Of a stretch of 64,000 nucleotides of DNA, positions 13,224-22,145 are shown in pieces; the stretch's first letter is position 1, and each line of letters starts with the position of its first letter. Where the stretch lies: contig NZ_JAMYBK010000004.1 of NCBI RefSeq assembly GCF_024127895.1, forward strand, positions 248,001 through 312,000, in the 5' to 3' direction. Made by a program: the position numbers and the translations under genes. The notes below the pieces were generated by a model. The model was not told the DNA's origin, did no database searches, and worked only from the letters and a program-made list of their open reading frames with translations. Source of the stretch: Pseudomonas guariconensis (GTDB taxonomy: Bacteria; Pseudomonadota; Gammaproteobacteria; Pseudomonadales; Pseudomonadaceae).

Positions 13224-13808
13224 TCAAGAGGCGGATTCGTCCTGCTCCCGCAGCTGGCGGCGTTGTTGTTGCTGGCGCTGCAGGATGTAGCGGGCCAGGA
13301 GCTGGCGCTGGGCGTCGGTCATGTCGACGAATTCGGTGCCGACCTCGTAGTCGCCCTGCGGGCGTGGGTCGCAGTGGGTGACCCGGCCGCGCAGCAGCAG
13401 GCCATGGGCTCGGGGCATCAGCACCATTTTCACCGCCACCCGGGTGCCGGGGGCGATCTGCGCGGCCTGGGCGAACTCGATACCCCCCTCGGAGAGGATC
13501 ACCCGCTGCGCTTGGCCGATTTCGCCGAGCAGGGTCTGGGCGAGCACCGCGCCGAGCAGGTCGAGGCGTTTGTTCTGCACCCGCAGGAAGGCGGCCAGGG
13601 TGCGATCCTTCTCGCTCAACTGGCGCATCAGGTGTTGCGATTCGAAGTCGGCCAGGTGCAGTTCGCTGAGCAGGTTGAACAGCGGTGAAGCATCTTGCAA
13701 CAGGTCTGTCTCCAGGGCCTCGGCCGCGCTCAAGGGGCTGATTTGAAGTGCGATCCTGTCTTCGATGCGGTAGTATTCGCGGCGATCTTCTTCGTCTAGT
13801 GTCGTCAT
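13224..13808 (-). CDS. PilZ-type protein with a helical insertion
   Basis: A 194-residue predicted cyclic-di-GMP binding protein. The N-terminus carries an RxxxR-like motif (RREYYRIED) and the C-terminal part has the PilZ strand pattern with LSEGGIEF in place of the usual (D/N)xSxxG. About 100 mostly helical residues lie between the two halves, much longer than in simple PilZ domains. It ends in a Gln/Arg-rich tail. The start at 13808 was chosen because it places RREYYR at the N-terminus; the frame is open far upstream only as a shadow of lolC. Ligand binding is likely but not certain because the acidic residue of the second motif is absent. Confidence 0.7.
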   Translation of the reverse strand: MTTLDEEDRREYYRIEDRIALQISPLSAAEALETDLLQDASPLFNLLSELHLADFESQHLMRQLSEKDRTLAAFLRVQNKRLDLLGAVLAQTLLGEIGQAQRVILSEGGIEFAQAAQIAPGTRVAVKMVLMPRAHGLLLRGRVTHCDPRPQGDYEVGTEFVDMTDAQRQLLARYILQRQQQQRRQLREQDESAS

Positions 13809-13901
13809 GGCGAACCCATGGTTACGGCGGTGGTCCGAGTGTAAAGCCGCCATTGGCGCCCCGCCACAAGGACGTTCCCTTTCATCCGAACAAGCCCCGA
13901 C

Positions 13902-15149
13902 ATGTTCAGACCTCTTTTCGTATTCATCGGTACGCGCTACACCCGTGCCAAGCGCCGCAATCACTTCGTCTCGTTCATTTCGCTCACCTCGATGATCGGC
14001 CTCGCCCTCGGTGTGGTGGTGATGATCGTGGTGCTGTCGGTGATGAACGGTTTCGACCACGAGATGCGTACCCGCGTGCTGGGCATGATCCCGCATGCCA
14101 CGCTGGAAAGCGGCCAGCCGGTCGACGATTGGCCGGCCCTCGCCCAACAAGTAAAGCAGAATCCGCGTGTGCTGGCGGTCGCTCCGTTCACCCAGATGCA
14201 GGGGCTGCTGACCCACGACGGCAAGGTGCAGAAGGTGTTGCTCAACGGCATCGATCCCGCCCGCGAGCGGCAGGTGTCGATCATCGACGACTTCATCCGC
14301 GAAGGCAGCCTCGACCGGCTGGCGCCAGGCGAGTGGGGCATCCTGATCGGCGACAAGGCCGCCGCCAAGCTGGGCGTGGGCATCGGCGACAAGCTGACCT
14401 TCGTCGCCCCGGAGGTCAGCGTGACGCCGGCCGGCATGTTCCCGCGCATGAAGCGCTTCACCGTGGTCGGCACCTTCCATGTCGGGGCCGGTGAGATCGA
14501 CGGCTATCTGGGCCTGACCAACATCGCCGACCTGTCCCGCCTGCACCGCTGGAAAGCCGACCAGGTCCAGGGCCTGCGCCTGAAGTTCGATGACCTGTTC
14601 CAGGCGCCGCGCGTGGCCTGGGACATCGCCCAGCACCTGGGCGAGGAATTCTACCCCCGCGACTGGACCCGCACCCACGGCAACCTGTACCAGGCGATCC
14701 GCATGGAGAAGGCCATGATCGGCCTGCTGCTGCTGCTGATCGTGGCGGTGGCGGCGTTCAACATCATTTCCACGCTGGTGATGGTGGTCAACGACAAGCG
14801 CGGCGATATCGCCATCCTGCGCACCCTCGGCGCCACGCCTGGGCAGATCATGGCCATCTTCATGGTCCAGGGTACGGTGATCGGCGTGGTCGGCACCTTG
14901 ATCGGCGCGTTGGTCGGCATCTTCGCCGCGCTCAATGTCAGTGCGGTGATCGCTGGCATCGAGAAGCTGATCGGGCACAAGTTCCTCAATGCCGACGTGT
15001 ACTTCATCGATTACCTGCCGTCGCAGATCATGGCCGAGGACGTGTGGATGGTCTGCGGTGCGGCGCTGGTCCTGAGTTTCTTCGCCACCCTGTATCCGGC
15101 CTGGCGTGCGGCGCGCACCCAGCCTGCAGAGGCGCTACGTTATGAGTGA
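13902..15149 (+). CDS. lolC: Lipoprotein-releasing ABC permease LolC
   Basis: A 415-residue inner-membrane subunit of the LolCDE exporter, which lifts outer-membrane lipoproteins off the inner membrane and hands them to LolA. It has the FtsX/MacB-type plan: one N-terminal membrane segment after [13 protein letters not shown], a large periplasmic domain (about residues 45-265), and three C-terminal membrane segments ending in the [17 protein letters not shown] signature. It overlaps lolD by 8 bases. The closely similar lolE follows lolD, so the complex here is a heterodimer of two related permeases. Confidence 0.93.
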   Translation: MFRPLFVFIGTRYTRAKRRNHFVSFISLTSMIGLALGVVVMIVVLSVMNGFDHEMRTRVLGMIPHATLESGQPVDDWPALAQQVKQNPRVLAVAPFTQMQGLLTHDGKVQKVLLNGIDPARERQVSIIDDFIREGSLDRLAPGEWGILIGDKAAAKLGVGIGDKLTFVAPEVSVTPAGMFPRMKRFTVVGTFHVGAGEIDGYLGLTNIADLSRLHRWKADQVQGLRLKFDDLFQAPRVAWDIAQHLGEEFYPRDWTRTHGNLYQAIRMEKAMIGLLLLLIVAVAAFNIISTLVMVVNDKRGDIAILRTLGATPGQIMAIFMVQGTVIGVVGTLIGALVGIFAALNVSAVIAGIEKLIGHKFLNADVYFIDYLPSQIMAEDVWMVCGAALVLSFFATLYPAWRAARTQPAEALRYE

Positions 15150-15840
15150 ATCGCGCATGAGTGATAAAGCCGTACTGAGTTGCCGCAACCTGGGCAAGGC
15201 CTACGAGGAAGGCCCGGAGTCGGTGCAGGTGCTGTCCGGGTTGAACCTGGAGCTGCACGCCGGTGAGCGGGTGGCCATCGTCGGTAGCTCCGGCTCCGGC
15301 AAGAGCACCTTGCTCAACCTGCTGGGTGGCCTGGACACGCCGAGCCAGGGCAGCGTCTGGCTGGCTGGCGAGGAGCTGTCGGCACTCGGCGAGCGGGCCC
15401 GTGGCCTGTTGCGCAACCGCGCCCTGGGCTTCGTCTACCAGTTTCACCACCTGCTGCCGGAGTTCACCGCCCTGGAGAACGTGTGCATGCCGCTGCTGAT
15501 CGGCCGCACACCGATCCCCGAGGCCCGCGAGCGCGCCGAGGCGCTGCTCAAGCGTGTGGGCCTGGGCCATCGCCTGAGCCACAAGCCGGCCGAGCTGTCC
15601 GGCGGTGAGCGCCAGCGCGTGGCGATCGCCCGTGCCCTGGTCAACCGCCCGGGCCTGGTGATGCTCGACGAGCCCACCGGCAACCTCGACCATCACACTG
15701 CCCAGGGCATCCAGGAGTTGATGCAGGAGCTTTCCAGCCATTCGCAGACGGCCTTTTTGGTGGTGACCCACGACCTCAACCTGGCGCGCCAGATGGACCG
15801 GGTGCTGCGCCTGGACGATGGCCACCTGGTGCCGATCTGA
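15142..15840 (+). CDS. lolD: Lipoprotein-releasing ABC ATPase LolD
   Basis: Cytoplasmic ATPase of LolCDE. It shows Walker A (GSSGSGKST), the ABC signature LSGGERQR, Walker B ([11 protein letters not shown]) and the switch histidine in VVTHDLN. Two starts are possible: ATG at 15142 (232 residues, overlapping the lolC stop) and ATG at 15157 (227 residues, beginning MSDKAVLS). The second fits the usual LolD length better, but the first gives tight translational coupling, so the first five residues are uncertain. Confidence 0.95.
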   Translation: MSESRMSDKAVLSCRNLGKAYEEGPESVQVLSGLNLELHAGERVAIVGSSGSGKSTLLNLLGGLDTPSQGSVWLAGEELSALGERARGLLRNRALGFVYQFHHLLPEFTALENVCMPLLIGRTPIPEARERAEALLKRVGLGHRLSHKPAELSGGERQRVAIARALVNRPGLVMLDEPTGNLDHHTAQGIQELMQELSSHSQTAFLVVTHDLNLARQMDRVLRLDDGHLVPI

Positions 15841-15901
15841 GTCGCTTGCACGGGGCGGCACGGGCCGCCTCGTAACCAACCTTCATTGGGTGTTCTCGTA
15901 C

Positions 15902-17146
15902 ATGTTCAGACCCTTGCCCTTGTTCATCGGTGCTCGCTACACCCGTGCCAAGCGCCGTAACCACTTCATCTCGTTCATCTCCATGACCTCGATGATCGGC
16001 CTGTCCCTGGGCGTGCTGGCGATGATCGTGGTGCTCTCGGTGATGAACGGCTTCCAGCGCGAGATGAGTTCGCGCATCCTCGGCCTGGTGCCTCACGCCA
16101 GCATCCTCGGCGTGCAACCGCTGGACGACTGGCGCAAGGTGGCGGGCGCAGCCCTGAAGAACCCCGCGGTGATGGCCGCTGCACCGCTGACGGAAATGGA
16201 AGGCATGCTCTCCTACAAGGGCGCGATGCAGCCGATCCAGGTCAGTGGCATCGACCCGGCCGAGGAGGGCAAGGTCTCCATCGTTGGCCAGCACATCGTC
16301 CAGGGCCGCCTGCAGGACCTGCTGCCGGGCGAGTATGGCGTGGTGATCGGCGAGCTGACCGCCCGGCGCTTTCGTCTCAACACCGGCGACAAGCTGACCC
16401 TGATCGTCCCGGAGATCAGCAAGGCACCGGGCGGCATCACCCCCCGTATGCAGCGCCTGACCGTGGTCGGCATCTTCAAGGTCGGTGCCGAGCTGGACGG
16501 TTCCCAGGCCTACATCAACGTGGCCGACGCCGGCGAGATGCAGCGCTGGGCACCGGGCAGCGTGCAGGGCGTGCGCCTGAAGCTGCACGACCTGTACGCT
16601 GCGCCGCAGGTGTCCAAGGCGATCGCCGCCGGGCTGGGCGAGGCCTACCGTGCCGATGACTGGTCGCACACCCAGGGCAGCCTGTTCAGCGCCATGAAGA
16701 TGGAAAAGACCATGATCGGTTTGTTGCTGTTGATGATCATCGCCGTGGCGGCGTTCAACATCATCGCTACCCTGGTCATGGTGGTGAACGACAAGGGTTC
16801 GGACATCGCCATCCTGCGCACCATCGGCGCCACGCCTGCGCAGATCATGGGCACGTTCATGGTCCAGGGGTCGCTGATCGGTATCGTCGGCACCCTGGTC
16901 GGTGGTGTGCTCGGGGTGGTCGCCGCGCTCAACGTCAGCCAGATCGTCGGTTGGCTGGAGCGGGTCAGTGGGCAGCACATCTTCACGTCCGATGTGTATT
17001 TCATCAGCAGCCTGCCGTCGCAGTTGCAGTGGGGGGATGTGGCGATCATCTGCGCGGCGGGGTTGGTGATGAGCTTCCTGGCCACGATCTATCCGGCGTA
17101 TCGCGCTTCCCAGGTGGAACCGGCGATGGCGTTGCGGTACGAGTGA
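15902..17146 (+). CDS. lolE: Lipoprotein-releasing ABC permease LolE
   Basis: A 414-residue second permease of the exporter. It shares with LolC the N-terminal block [14 protein letters not shown] and the C-terminal block of three membrane segments ending PAYRASQVEPAMALRYE, while the periplasmic domain differs more. It starts at ATG 15902, the position of the conserved MFRP start; an in-frame ATG at 15818 inside the lolD 3' end gives an unrelated extension. Assigning LolC and LolE to the two paralogues follows gene order, which is lolC-lolD-lolE in enterobacteria and pseudomonads. Confidence 0.9.
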   Translation: MFRPLPLFIGARYTRAKRRNHFISFISMTSMIGLSLGVLAMIVVLSVMNGFQREMSSRILGLVPHASILGVQPLDDWRKVAGAALKNPAVMAAAPLTEMEGMLSYKGAMQPIQVSGIDPAEEGKVSIVGQHIVQGRLQDLLPGEYGVVIGELTARRFRLNTGDKLTLIVPEISKAPGGITPRMQRLTVVGIFKVGAELDGSQAYINVADAGEMQRWAPGSVQGVRLKLHDLYAAPQVSKAIAAGLGEAYRADDWSHTQGSLFSAMKMEKTMIGLLLLMIIAVAAFNIIATLVMVVNDKGSDIAILRTIGATPAQIMGTFMVQGSLIGIVGTLVGGVLGVVAALNVSQIVGWLERVSGQHIFTSDVYFISSLPSQLQWGDVAIICAAGLVMSFLATIYPAYRASQVEPAMALRYE

Positions 17147-17154
17147 TCTACGGG

Positions 17155-17190
17155 CAGGGCCGCTGTGCGGCCCATCGCGGGCAAGCCCAG
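17155..17190. repeat. REP-like element
   Basis: GGCCGCTGTGCGGCC hairpin followed by CATCGCGGGCAAGCCC, the reverse orientation of the REP-type core seen at 20956. It lies between lolE and the convergent sensor kinase gene. Confidence 0.5.
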
Positions 17191-17262
17191 GCAGGGGCAG
17201 CGGCGCTCACGAATCATGTGCCATTGCAAGGGAGTCCGTTGCGGGCGGATAGACAGTCCCTC

Positions 17263-18612
17263 TCACCGTGCTTCGGGTAACTCGATCAGGAACCGTGTCC
17301 AGCCTCCCGCGCATTCGGCCCGGATGTTCCCGCCATGGGCCTGCACGATCGAGCGGGTGATCGCCAGCCCCAGCCCCGCATGCTCGCTGCTGCCTTCCTG
17401 GCGTGCGGGGTCGGCCCGGTAGAAGCGGTCGAACAGCCGCGGCAGTATTTGCGCCGCGATGGCCGGGCCGGTATTGGCCACGCTGATGTGCAGCCCCGGC
17501 GCCAGTGTCACTCGGATCTCTCCGCCGCTGGGCGTGAAGCGCAGGGCATTGTCCAGCAGATTGGACAGGGCCCTGCGCAGCATGTGCCGATCACCCTCCA
17601 ACTGCGCCTCACCCACACGCTGCAGGCGTACCTCGGCGTCCTCGGCCAGTGGCGCGTAGTACTCCAGCAAGGCATCCACCTCCGCGGCAAGGTCCAGCGG
17701 CTGGCGGTTGGGGGGCAGCAGGCCATGGTCGGCCTTGGCCAGGTAGAGCATGTCGTTGACCAGTTGCGCCATCCATTGCAGCTCCTCCAGGTTACCGTGC
17801 AGGGCTTCGCGATAGTCCTCCAGGCTGCGTGGCCGGGTGAGGGTGACCTGGGTGTGGGTCAGCAGGTTGGACAGTGGCGTACGCAGCTCGTGGGCGATGT
17901 CGGCGGAAAATGCCGAAAGGCGTTGGAAGGCATCCTCCAGGCGCTGCAGCATGGCGTTGACCGTGCTGGCGAGCTCGGCCAGTTCCTCGGGCATCTGCGC
18001 CACCGGCAGCCGGGTTGTCAGCGAGCGGGCGTTGACGCTGGCGGCGACATCGCCCATCTGCCGCAATGGTCGCAGCCCGCGCCGGGCGGCCCAGGCGCCG
18101 AGCAGCGCGGTGGCCAGGGCCGAAAGGCCGACGGTGAGCCAGATCAGGCGCTGCATGCCTTGCAGGAAATGCTGGTGATGGGTGATGTCGAGGAACAGGG
18201 TCAGTTGCGCCGAGCCCGGGGTGGCGGTGTCCAGGCGGGCGCCCAGGCTGCGGTAGTCGACGCCGTTGGCGTGCAGGGTGGCCAGGCCGGGCTGGCGTGG
18301 TGCGTCCGGTAGGTCAGGCCGGCTGTCGAACCATAGCGTGCCGTCGCCGCCGCGGATGCGCAGGGCCAGGTCGGCCTGGTGGCTGAGCTCGATGCGCAAG
18401 GCCAGCAGGTGTGGCGCCAGTTCGGCGGGGGAGCTCACGCCGTCGAGCAGGGCGTGCAGAACCGACAGCCGGCTGCCTAGCAGTTGTTCGTCCAGTTCGA
18501 TGAAGTGCTGTTCGCTGGCCCGGCTGAACAGCACGCCGGCGGTCAGCGAGACGGCGGCGGTACAGGCGGCGAAGAGCAGGGCAAGGCGCCCACCGAGGGA
18601 CAGGCGCGGCAT
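17263..18612 (-). CDS. Heavy-metal-type sensor histidine kinase (CopS/CusS-like)
   Basis: A 449-residue membrane sensor. It has two membrane segments (near residues 8-28 and 158-178) enclosing a periplasmic sensor domain of about 130 residues, then a HAMP linker, the H-box FSADIAHELRTPLSN near residue 240, an N-box NLLDNALRF and a GLGLAI ATP lid. The H-box and size fit the CusS/CopS/IrlS metal-sensor group. Its ATG overlaps the TGA of the response regulator gene by one base, so the pair is one operon. The divergent cupredoxin gene supports copper as the signal, which is an inference. Confidence 0.85.
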   Translation of the reverse strand: MPRLSLGGRLALLFAACTAAVSLTAGVLFSRASEQHFIELDEQLLGSRLSVLHALLDGVSSPAELAPHLLALRIELSHQADLALRIRGGDGTLWFDSRPDLPDAPRQPGLATLHANGVDYRSLGARLDTATPGSAQLTLFLDITHHQHFLQGMQRLIWLTVGLSALATALLGAWAARRGLRPLRQMGDVAASVNARSLTTRLPVAQMPEELAELASTVNAMLQRLEDAFQRLSAFSADIAHELRTPLSNLLTHTQVTLTRPRSLEDYREALHGNLEELQWMAQLVNDMLYLAKADHGLLPPNRQPLDLAAEVDALLEYYAPLAEDAEVRLQRVGEAQLEGDRHMLRRALSNLLDNALRFTPSGGEIRVTLAPGLHISVANTGPAIAAQILPRLFDRFYRADPARQEGSSEHAGLGLAITRSIVQAHGGNIRAECAGGWTRFLIELPEAR

Positions 18613-19292
18613 CAGTCCTGGCGCTCCTCGAGCACGTAGCCCATGCCGCGTACGGTATGGATCAGCTTGTTGTCGTGGGCGTCGTCGATCTTCAGGCGCA
18701 GGCGGCGGATCGCCACCTCGATGACGTTGGTGTCACTGTCGAAGTTCATGTCCCAGACCTGCGAGGCGATCAGCGACTTGGGCAGCACCTCGCCCTGGCG
18801 ACGCAGCAGCAGTTCGAGCAGGGCGAACTCCTTGGCGGTCAGGTCGATGCGCTGGCCGCCGCGCTCGGCCCGGCGGCGGATCAGGTCCAGGCGCAGATCG
18901 GCCAGGGTCAGGCTGGTATCCAGGCTGGGGCTGGCGCCTCGGCGCAGCAGGCTGCGTACCCGGGCCAGCAGTTCGGAAAAGGCGAAGGGCTTGACCAGAT
19001 AGTCGTCGGCGCCCAGCTCCAGGCCGTGTACCCGGTCTTGCACGGCGTCGCGGGCGGTGAGGAACAGCACCGGCGTGTCCAGGCCAGCCTGGCGCACGGC
19101 CTGGAGGATCTGCCAGCCGTTGCGGCCGGGGAGCATCACATCGAGGATCAGCAGGTCGTGGTCGCCGCCCAGGGCCAGGTGCAGGCCGGTGTCGCCGTCG
19201 CCGGCAAGCTCGGTGGCGAAGCCCGCTTCGCTCAGGCCTTGGCACAGGTACTGGCCGGTCTTGGCCTGGTCCTCGACGATCAGCAGTTTCAT
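18612..19292 (-). CDS. OmpR-family response regulator (CopR/CusR-like)
   Basis: A 226-residue DNA-binding regulator. The receiver domain has acidic residues at the start (VEDQ), phospho-acceptor Asp51 in LILDVMLPG, and KPF. The C-terminal winged helix ([14 protein letters not shown] to [11 protein letters not shown]) is typical of OmpR/PhoB proteins, and [20 protein letters not shown] is characteristic of the CopR/CusR/CzcR metal group. The start MKLLIVED at 19292 was preferred over an upstream in-frame ATG at 19343. It is expected to bind the box at 19376-19390 and control the divergent cupredoxin gene. Confidence 0.88.
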   Translation of the reverse strand: MKLLIVEDQAKTGQYLCQGLSEAGFATELAGDGDTGLHLALGGDHDLLILDVMLPGRNGWQILQAVRQAGLDTPVLFLTARDAVQDRVHGLELGADDYLVKPFAFSELLARVRSLLRRGASPSLDTSLTLADLRLDLIRRRAERGGQRIDLTAKEFALLELLLRRQGEVLPKSLIASQVWDMNFDSDTNVIEVAIRRLRLKIDDAHDNKLIHTVRGMGYVLEERQD

Positions 19293-19375
19293 GGGGGCTT
19301 TGCTCCAAAAGATTGGCGGGCTTCGGTGGGCGCCGGGTGCCAATGATACGTGACGATAGGCGGGCCCGGCGAAGC

Positions 19376-19390
19376 TGACAAAGTTGTAAT
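19376..19390. promoter_or_regulatory. CusR/CopR-like operator
   Basis: TGACAAAGTTGTAAT closely fits the near-palindromic CusR/CopR-type box TGACAA-NN-TTGTCAT. It lies between the divergent regulator and cupredoxin genes. A second inverted repeat, GGCAACT-GCC-AGTTGCC, follows at 19401-19417. Confidence 0.6.
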
Positions 19391-19461
19391 CTCCCTGTCA
19401 GGCAACTGCCAGTTGCCTCAGCCTAGAGTGGTTCCATCGCTGCTGTAGCCTTGGAGTAGAC

Positions 19462-19956
19462 ATGAAACACCCCCTTATCGCCGCCGCCCTCGCGCTGTTC
19501 AGCCTGCCCGTGCTCGCCGACAGTGGCCATGGCTTCGCCTTCGGCGAGCCAGCGCCGGCGGCCAAGGCCACCCGTACCGTCGAGGTGCTGCTCAAGGACA
19601 TCGCCTTCGAGCCCCGCGGCCTGCAGGTCAAGGCCGGCGAGACCGTGCGCTTCGTGCTCATCAACGAAGGCCAGTTGCCCCACGAGTTCAACCTTGGCGA
19701 CAAGGCCATGCACGCCGAGCACCAGAAGCAAATGCTGGCCATGCAAGGCAAGCTCTTCACCGCCGGCGCGGATCACGGGGGCATGGACCACGGTCATGGC
19801 GCGCACGGCCACGAGGCCGGCAACACGGTGCTGGTCCCGCCCGGCCAGCGTGCCGAGCTGACGTGGACCTTCCGCGCCTCGGCGCCCATCGAGTTCGCCT
19901 GCAATGTGCCGGGGCACTACCAGGCGGGCATGGTCGGGCCGTTGACCATCGAGTGA
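19462..19956 (+). CDS. Periplasmic cupredoxin-like copper protein
   Basis: A 164-residue exported protein. A signal peptide (MKHPLIAAALALFSLPVLA) precedes a cupredoxin fold. The expected type-1 copper ligands are visible as His74 (in PHEFN) and the cluster Cys147, His152 and Met157 near the C-terminus (FACNVPGHYQAGM). A His/Met-rich insertion, DHGGMDHGHGAHGHE, lies at residues 104-118 and could bind extra copper. Together with the divergent two-component genes and the operator-like box, a role in periplasmic copper handling is likely. The physiological electron partner, if any, is unknown. Confidence 0.85.
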   Translation: MKHPLIAAALALFSLPVLADSGHGFAFGEPAPAAKATRTVEVLLKDIAFEPRGLQVKAGETVRFVLINEGQLPHEFNLGDKAMHAEHQKQMLAMQGKLFTAGADHGGMDHGHGAHGHEAGNTVLVPPGQRAELTWTFRASAPIEFACNVPGHYQAGMVGPLTIE

Positions 19957-20022
19957 CATCGACCACAAGGCAGGGGGCAAAAACGGTAGAATAGGTGCAT
20001 TCCGAATTGCCAGGTCAGACCC

Positions 20023-20853
20023 ATGCATCCCGCCGCCGAACACTCCCCGCTGGGCAAATCCAGCGAATACATCGCCACCTACACACCTTCGCTGCTGTTC
20101 CCGATCCCGCGTACGGCCAAGTGGGCCGAACTCGGCGTCAGCGCCCAGACCCTGCCATGGCAGGGGGTGGACTACTGGAACTGCTTCGAGATGTCCTGGC
20201 TGCTGCCTTCGGGCAAGCCGGTGGTGGCCATCGGCGAATTCGCCATCCCGGCCGATTCGCCGAACATCATCGAGTCCAAGTCGTTCAAGCTGTACCTCAA
20301 CTCGCTGAACCAGACGGCCTTCGCCAGCACCAGCGAGTTGCAGGCTTGCCTGGAGAAGGACCTCTCAGCCGCCGCTGGCAAGCCGGTGACGGTGCGGGTG
20401 CGCAGCCTGGGCGAAGTCGAGGCCCAGGGCGTGGTGGCCTTGCCAGGTCAGTGCATCGATGTGCTGGATGTGACCATCAACAACTACGAGCATCCACAGC
20501 CTGAACTGCTGCACTGCGACCCGCAGCGCGTGGTCGAGGAAACCCTGCACAGCCACCTGCTCAAGTCCAACTGCCCGGTCACTGGCCAGCCAGACTGGGG
20601 CAGTGTGGTGGTCGAGTACAAGGGCCTGGCCCTGGACCATGCCAGCCTGCTGAGCTACCTGGTGAGCTTCCGCCAGCATGCCGACTTCCATGAACAGTGC
20701 GTCGAGCGCATCTACCTGGACCTGCTGCGCCTGCTCGAGCCCGAGCACCTGACCGTGTATGCCCGTTACGTGCGCCGTGGCGGGCTGGATATCAACCCCT
20801 ACCGCAGCACCCGGGCGATCGCGCCTGGCAACCAGCGGCTGGTTCGTCAGTAA
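20023..20853 (+). CDS. queF: NADPH-dependent 7-cyano-7-deazaguanine reductase QueF
   Basis: Reduces the nitrile of preQ0 to the amine of preQ1 in queuosine biosynthesis. This is the long, two-domain (YqfB-type) QueF at 276 residues. The QueF motif [11 protein letters not shown] is at residues 84-94 and the nucleophilic cysteine is Cys184 in [13 protein letters not shown]. No preQ1 riboswitch was recognised upstream; a TAGAAT hexamer about 35 bases before the ATG could be its -10 box. The gene stands alone, followed by REP-like repeats. Confidence 0.96.
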   Translation: MHPAAEHSPLGKSSEYIATYTPSLLFPIPRTAKWAELGVSAQTLPWQGVDYWNCFEMSWLLPSGKPVVAIGEFAIPADSPNIIESKSFKLYLNSLNQTAFASTSELQACLEKDLSAAAGKPVTVRVRSLGEVEAQGVVALPGQCIDVLDVTINNYEHPQPELLHCDPQRVVEETLHSHLLKSNCPVTGQPDWGSVVVEYKGLALDHASLLSYLVSFRQHADFHEQCVERIYLDLLRLLEPEHLTVYARYVRRGGLDINPYRSTRAIAPGNQRLVRQ

Positions 20854-20868
20854 GGATGTTTGTGAGTC

Positions 20869-20888
20869 TTGGGGCTGCTTTGCAGCCC
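20869..20888 (+). repeat. Short hairpin of REP type after queF
   Basis: GGGGCTGCTTTGCAGCCC forms a 7-bp stem 17 bases after the queF stop. It resembles half a REP element and may stabilise the mRNA end or help termination. Confidence 0.4.
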
Positions 20889-20955
20889 ATTTGCGGACCA
20901 GGCCCTTTCCCGCCGGGACCGTGCAAGCCGCGTCGTCGGTGATCGCCTCGGACTC

Positions 20956-20996
20956 TGTGGGTGCCGGCTTGCCGGCGATGGGCCGCAAGGCGGCCC
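20956..20996. repeat. REP-like element
   Basis: TGTGGGTGCCGGCTTGCCGG followed by CGATGGGCCGCAAGGCGGCCC. Both halves are palindromic, in the style of the P. putida REP family. Confidence 0.65.
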
Positions 20997-21002
20997 TCTG
21001 GC

Positions 21003-21266
21003 TCAGATACCCATGCTGTGCAGGTGATTGGCAATATTGCGCAGGATGGCGGTGAGATCCGGGTGTTCGGCCTCGAAGCGTTCGACGGCCGCGTTGACGC
21101 CATCGACCAGGTTGTTGTCCTGGGTGGCCTCTTCCAGTTTGAGCTGGGCTTCGATCTGCTGCATCAGTTCATGCAGATGTTCGCGCTCTTCCAAGGAGAG
21201 CGGCGGGTTGCGTTCCAGTTGCTCGCGCAGGCTTTCGAGTTGCTCTTGCAGTTCGCGGGCAGGCAT
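21003..21266 (-). CDS. DUF4404 family protein
   Basis: An 87-residue soluble, highly helical protein (MPARELQEQLESLREQLERN) with heptad-like spacing in its first 60 residues, ending in ILRNIANHLHSMGI. It matches the DUF4404 family by length and pattern; function is unknown. The start at 21266 has GGGAG upstream; an in-frame ATG at 21299 lacks one. It lies leftward between queF and the degenerate HAD gene, with no clear operon partner. Confidence 0.7.
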   Translation of the reverse strand: MPARELQEQLESLREQLERNPPLSLEEREHLHELMQQIEAQLKLEEATQDNNLVDGVNAAVERFEAEHPDLTAILRNIANHLHSMGI

Positions 21267-21389
21267 CGGGTGTTCTCCCTCTATGGCTTGGCAAGGCATG
21301 GACCTCGGCGGTGAGGCAAAGGTTCTCGCTTGTCTTCAATCGTAATCCACCTGCCGGCGCTTTGCATGATCCGCGTCAACGGCGCTGTG

Positions 21390-21953
21390 TCAGGGTTTTT
21401 CACCCTTGCGCCGGCGCTGGGCGATGTCGGCAAGGCAGGTGTCGAGGGCTTCGAGGTGGTCGATCACCGAGTGCACACCGAGGCTGAACAGCTCGAGCGT
21501 AGCCTTGCCGCGTGCCCGTTCGCGCGCCTCCCGGCTCATCGCCTGCCATTGGCCGGAGGTGTGGTTGCAGGCAGGGCTGCAGGCGGCCAGGCCCACGGTC
21601 CACAGCCCGGCGTTGAGACCGGACTGCAGCAGGCGCGGATCGCCGCTGACCAGCACGCAGCCGTCCAGGCGTTGGCTCTGCAAGGACATGAGTGCGTGCC
21701 AGCAGGCATTCGGCGCCGGCCAGGGGGGCGCGTTGCCGGCCTGGCCCGGCAGCCAGTCGGGCAGCACGCTGGCCAGAGACTCGCCCTGGCTGGCGCTGAG
21801 CTCGTCGAGCCATATGCAAGGGACCTGCTGGCGCCGCAGGCCGGTGAGGGCATCCAGGGCGCCAGGGGTGGGCAGTGGGCTGCCGTTGGCGGCCTGGACC
21901 AGGCAGCCGCGCAAACCGAAGAGCACGGCGGTGAAGGCGGGTGCGTCTTGCAT
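21390..21953 (-). CDS. HAD-like protein lacking the catalytic aspartates
   Basis: A 187-residue protein with the fold pattern of haloacid-dehalogenase-type phosphatases. It keeps the hydrophobic strand of motif I, and the C-terminal VLVSGDPRLLQSGLNAGLWTVGL matches the usual motif IV region (GD...GLAAGxWTVGL). Motif I, normally FDxDGTL, reads FGLRGCL, so both the nucleophile and the acid/base aspartate are missing. Phosphatase activity is therefore unlikely. It could bind a phosphometabolite or act structurally, but nothing shows which. The start at 21953 puts motif I at the usual distance from the N-terminus. Confidence 0.65.
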   Translation of the reverse strand: MQDAPAFTAVLFGLRGCLVQAANGSPLPTPGALDALTGLRRQQVPCIWLDELSASQGESLASVLPDWLPGQAGNAPPWPAPNACWHALMSLQSQRLDGCVLVSGDPRLLQSGLNAGLWTVGLAACSPACNHTSGQWQAMSREARERARGKATLELFSLGVHSVIDHLEALDTCLADIAQRRRKGEKP

Positions 21954-22021
21954 GGTCAACTTCCCTGAAATAGCCCGCAGGCTATTCGGCAATTGTTACC
22001 GGTAGATGACTACGTAACAGA

Positions 22022-22039
22022 CGCTCACAAAATAGTGAG
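22022..22039. promoter_or_regulatory. Inverted repeat upstream of mlaA
   Basis: GCTCAC-AAAATA-GTGAGC, about 110 bases before mlaA. A TATACT hexamer, a possible -10 box, follows at about 22077-22082. Which regulator would bind is unknown. Confidence 0.35.
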
Positions 22040-22145
22040 CAAAAATGTGTAAGGCTGTTTATCAGCCAGCGAGCCTTTATACTGGCGGCTTGTCCGGCAG
22101 CGCGCCCAGGCGCCTGCCACCGTGAATCCCGATGGAGAAACATCT

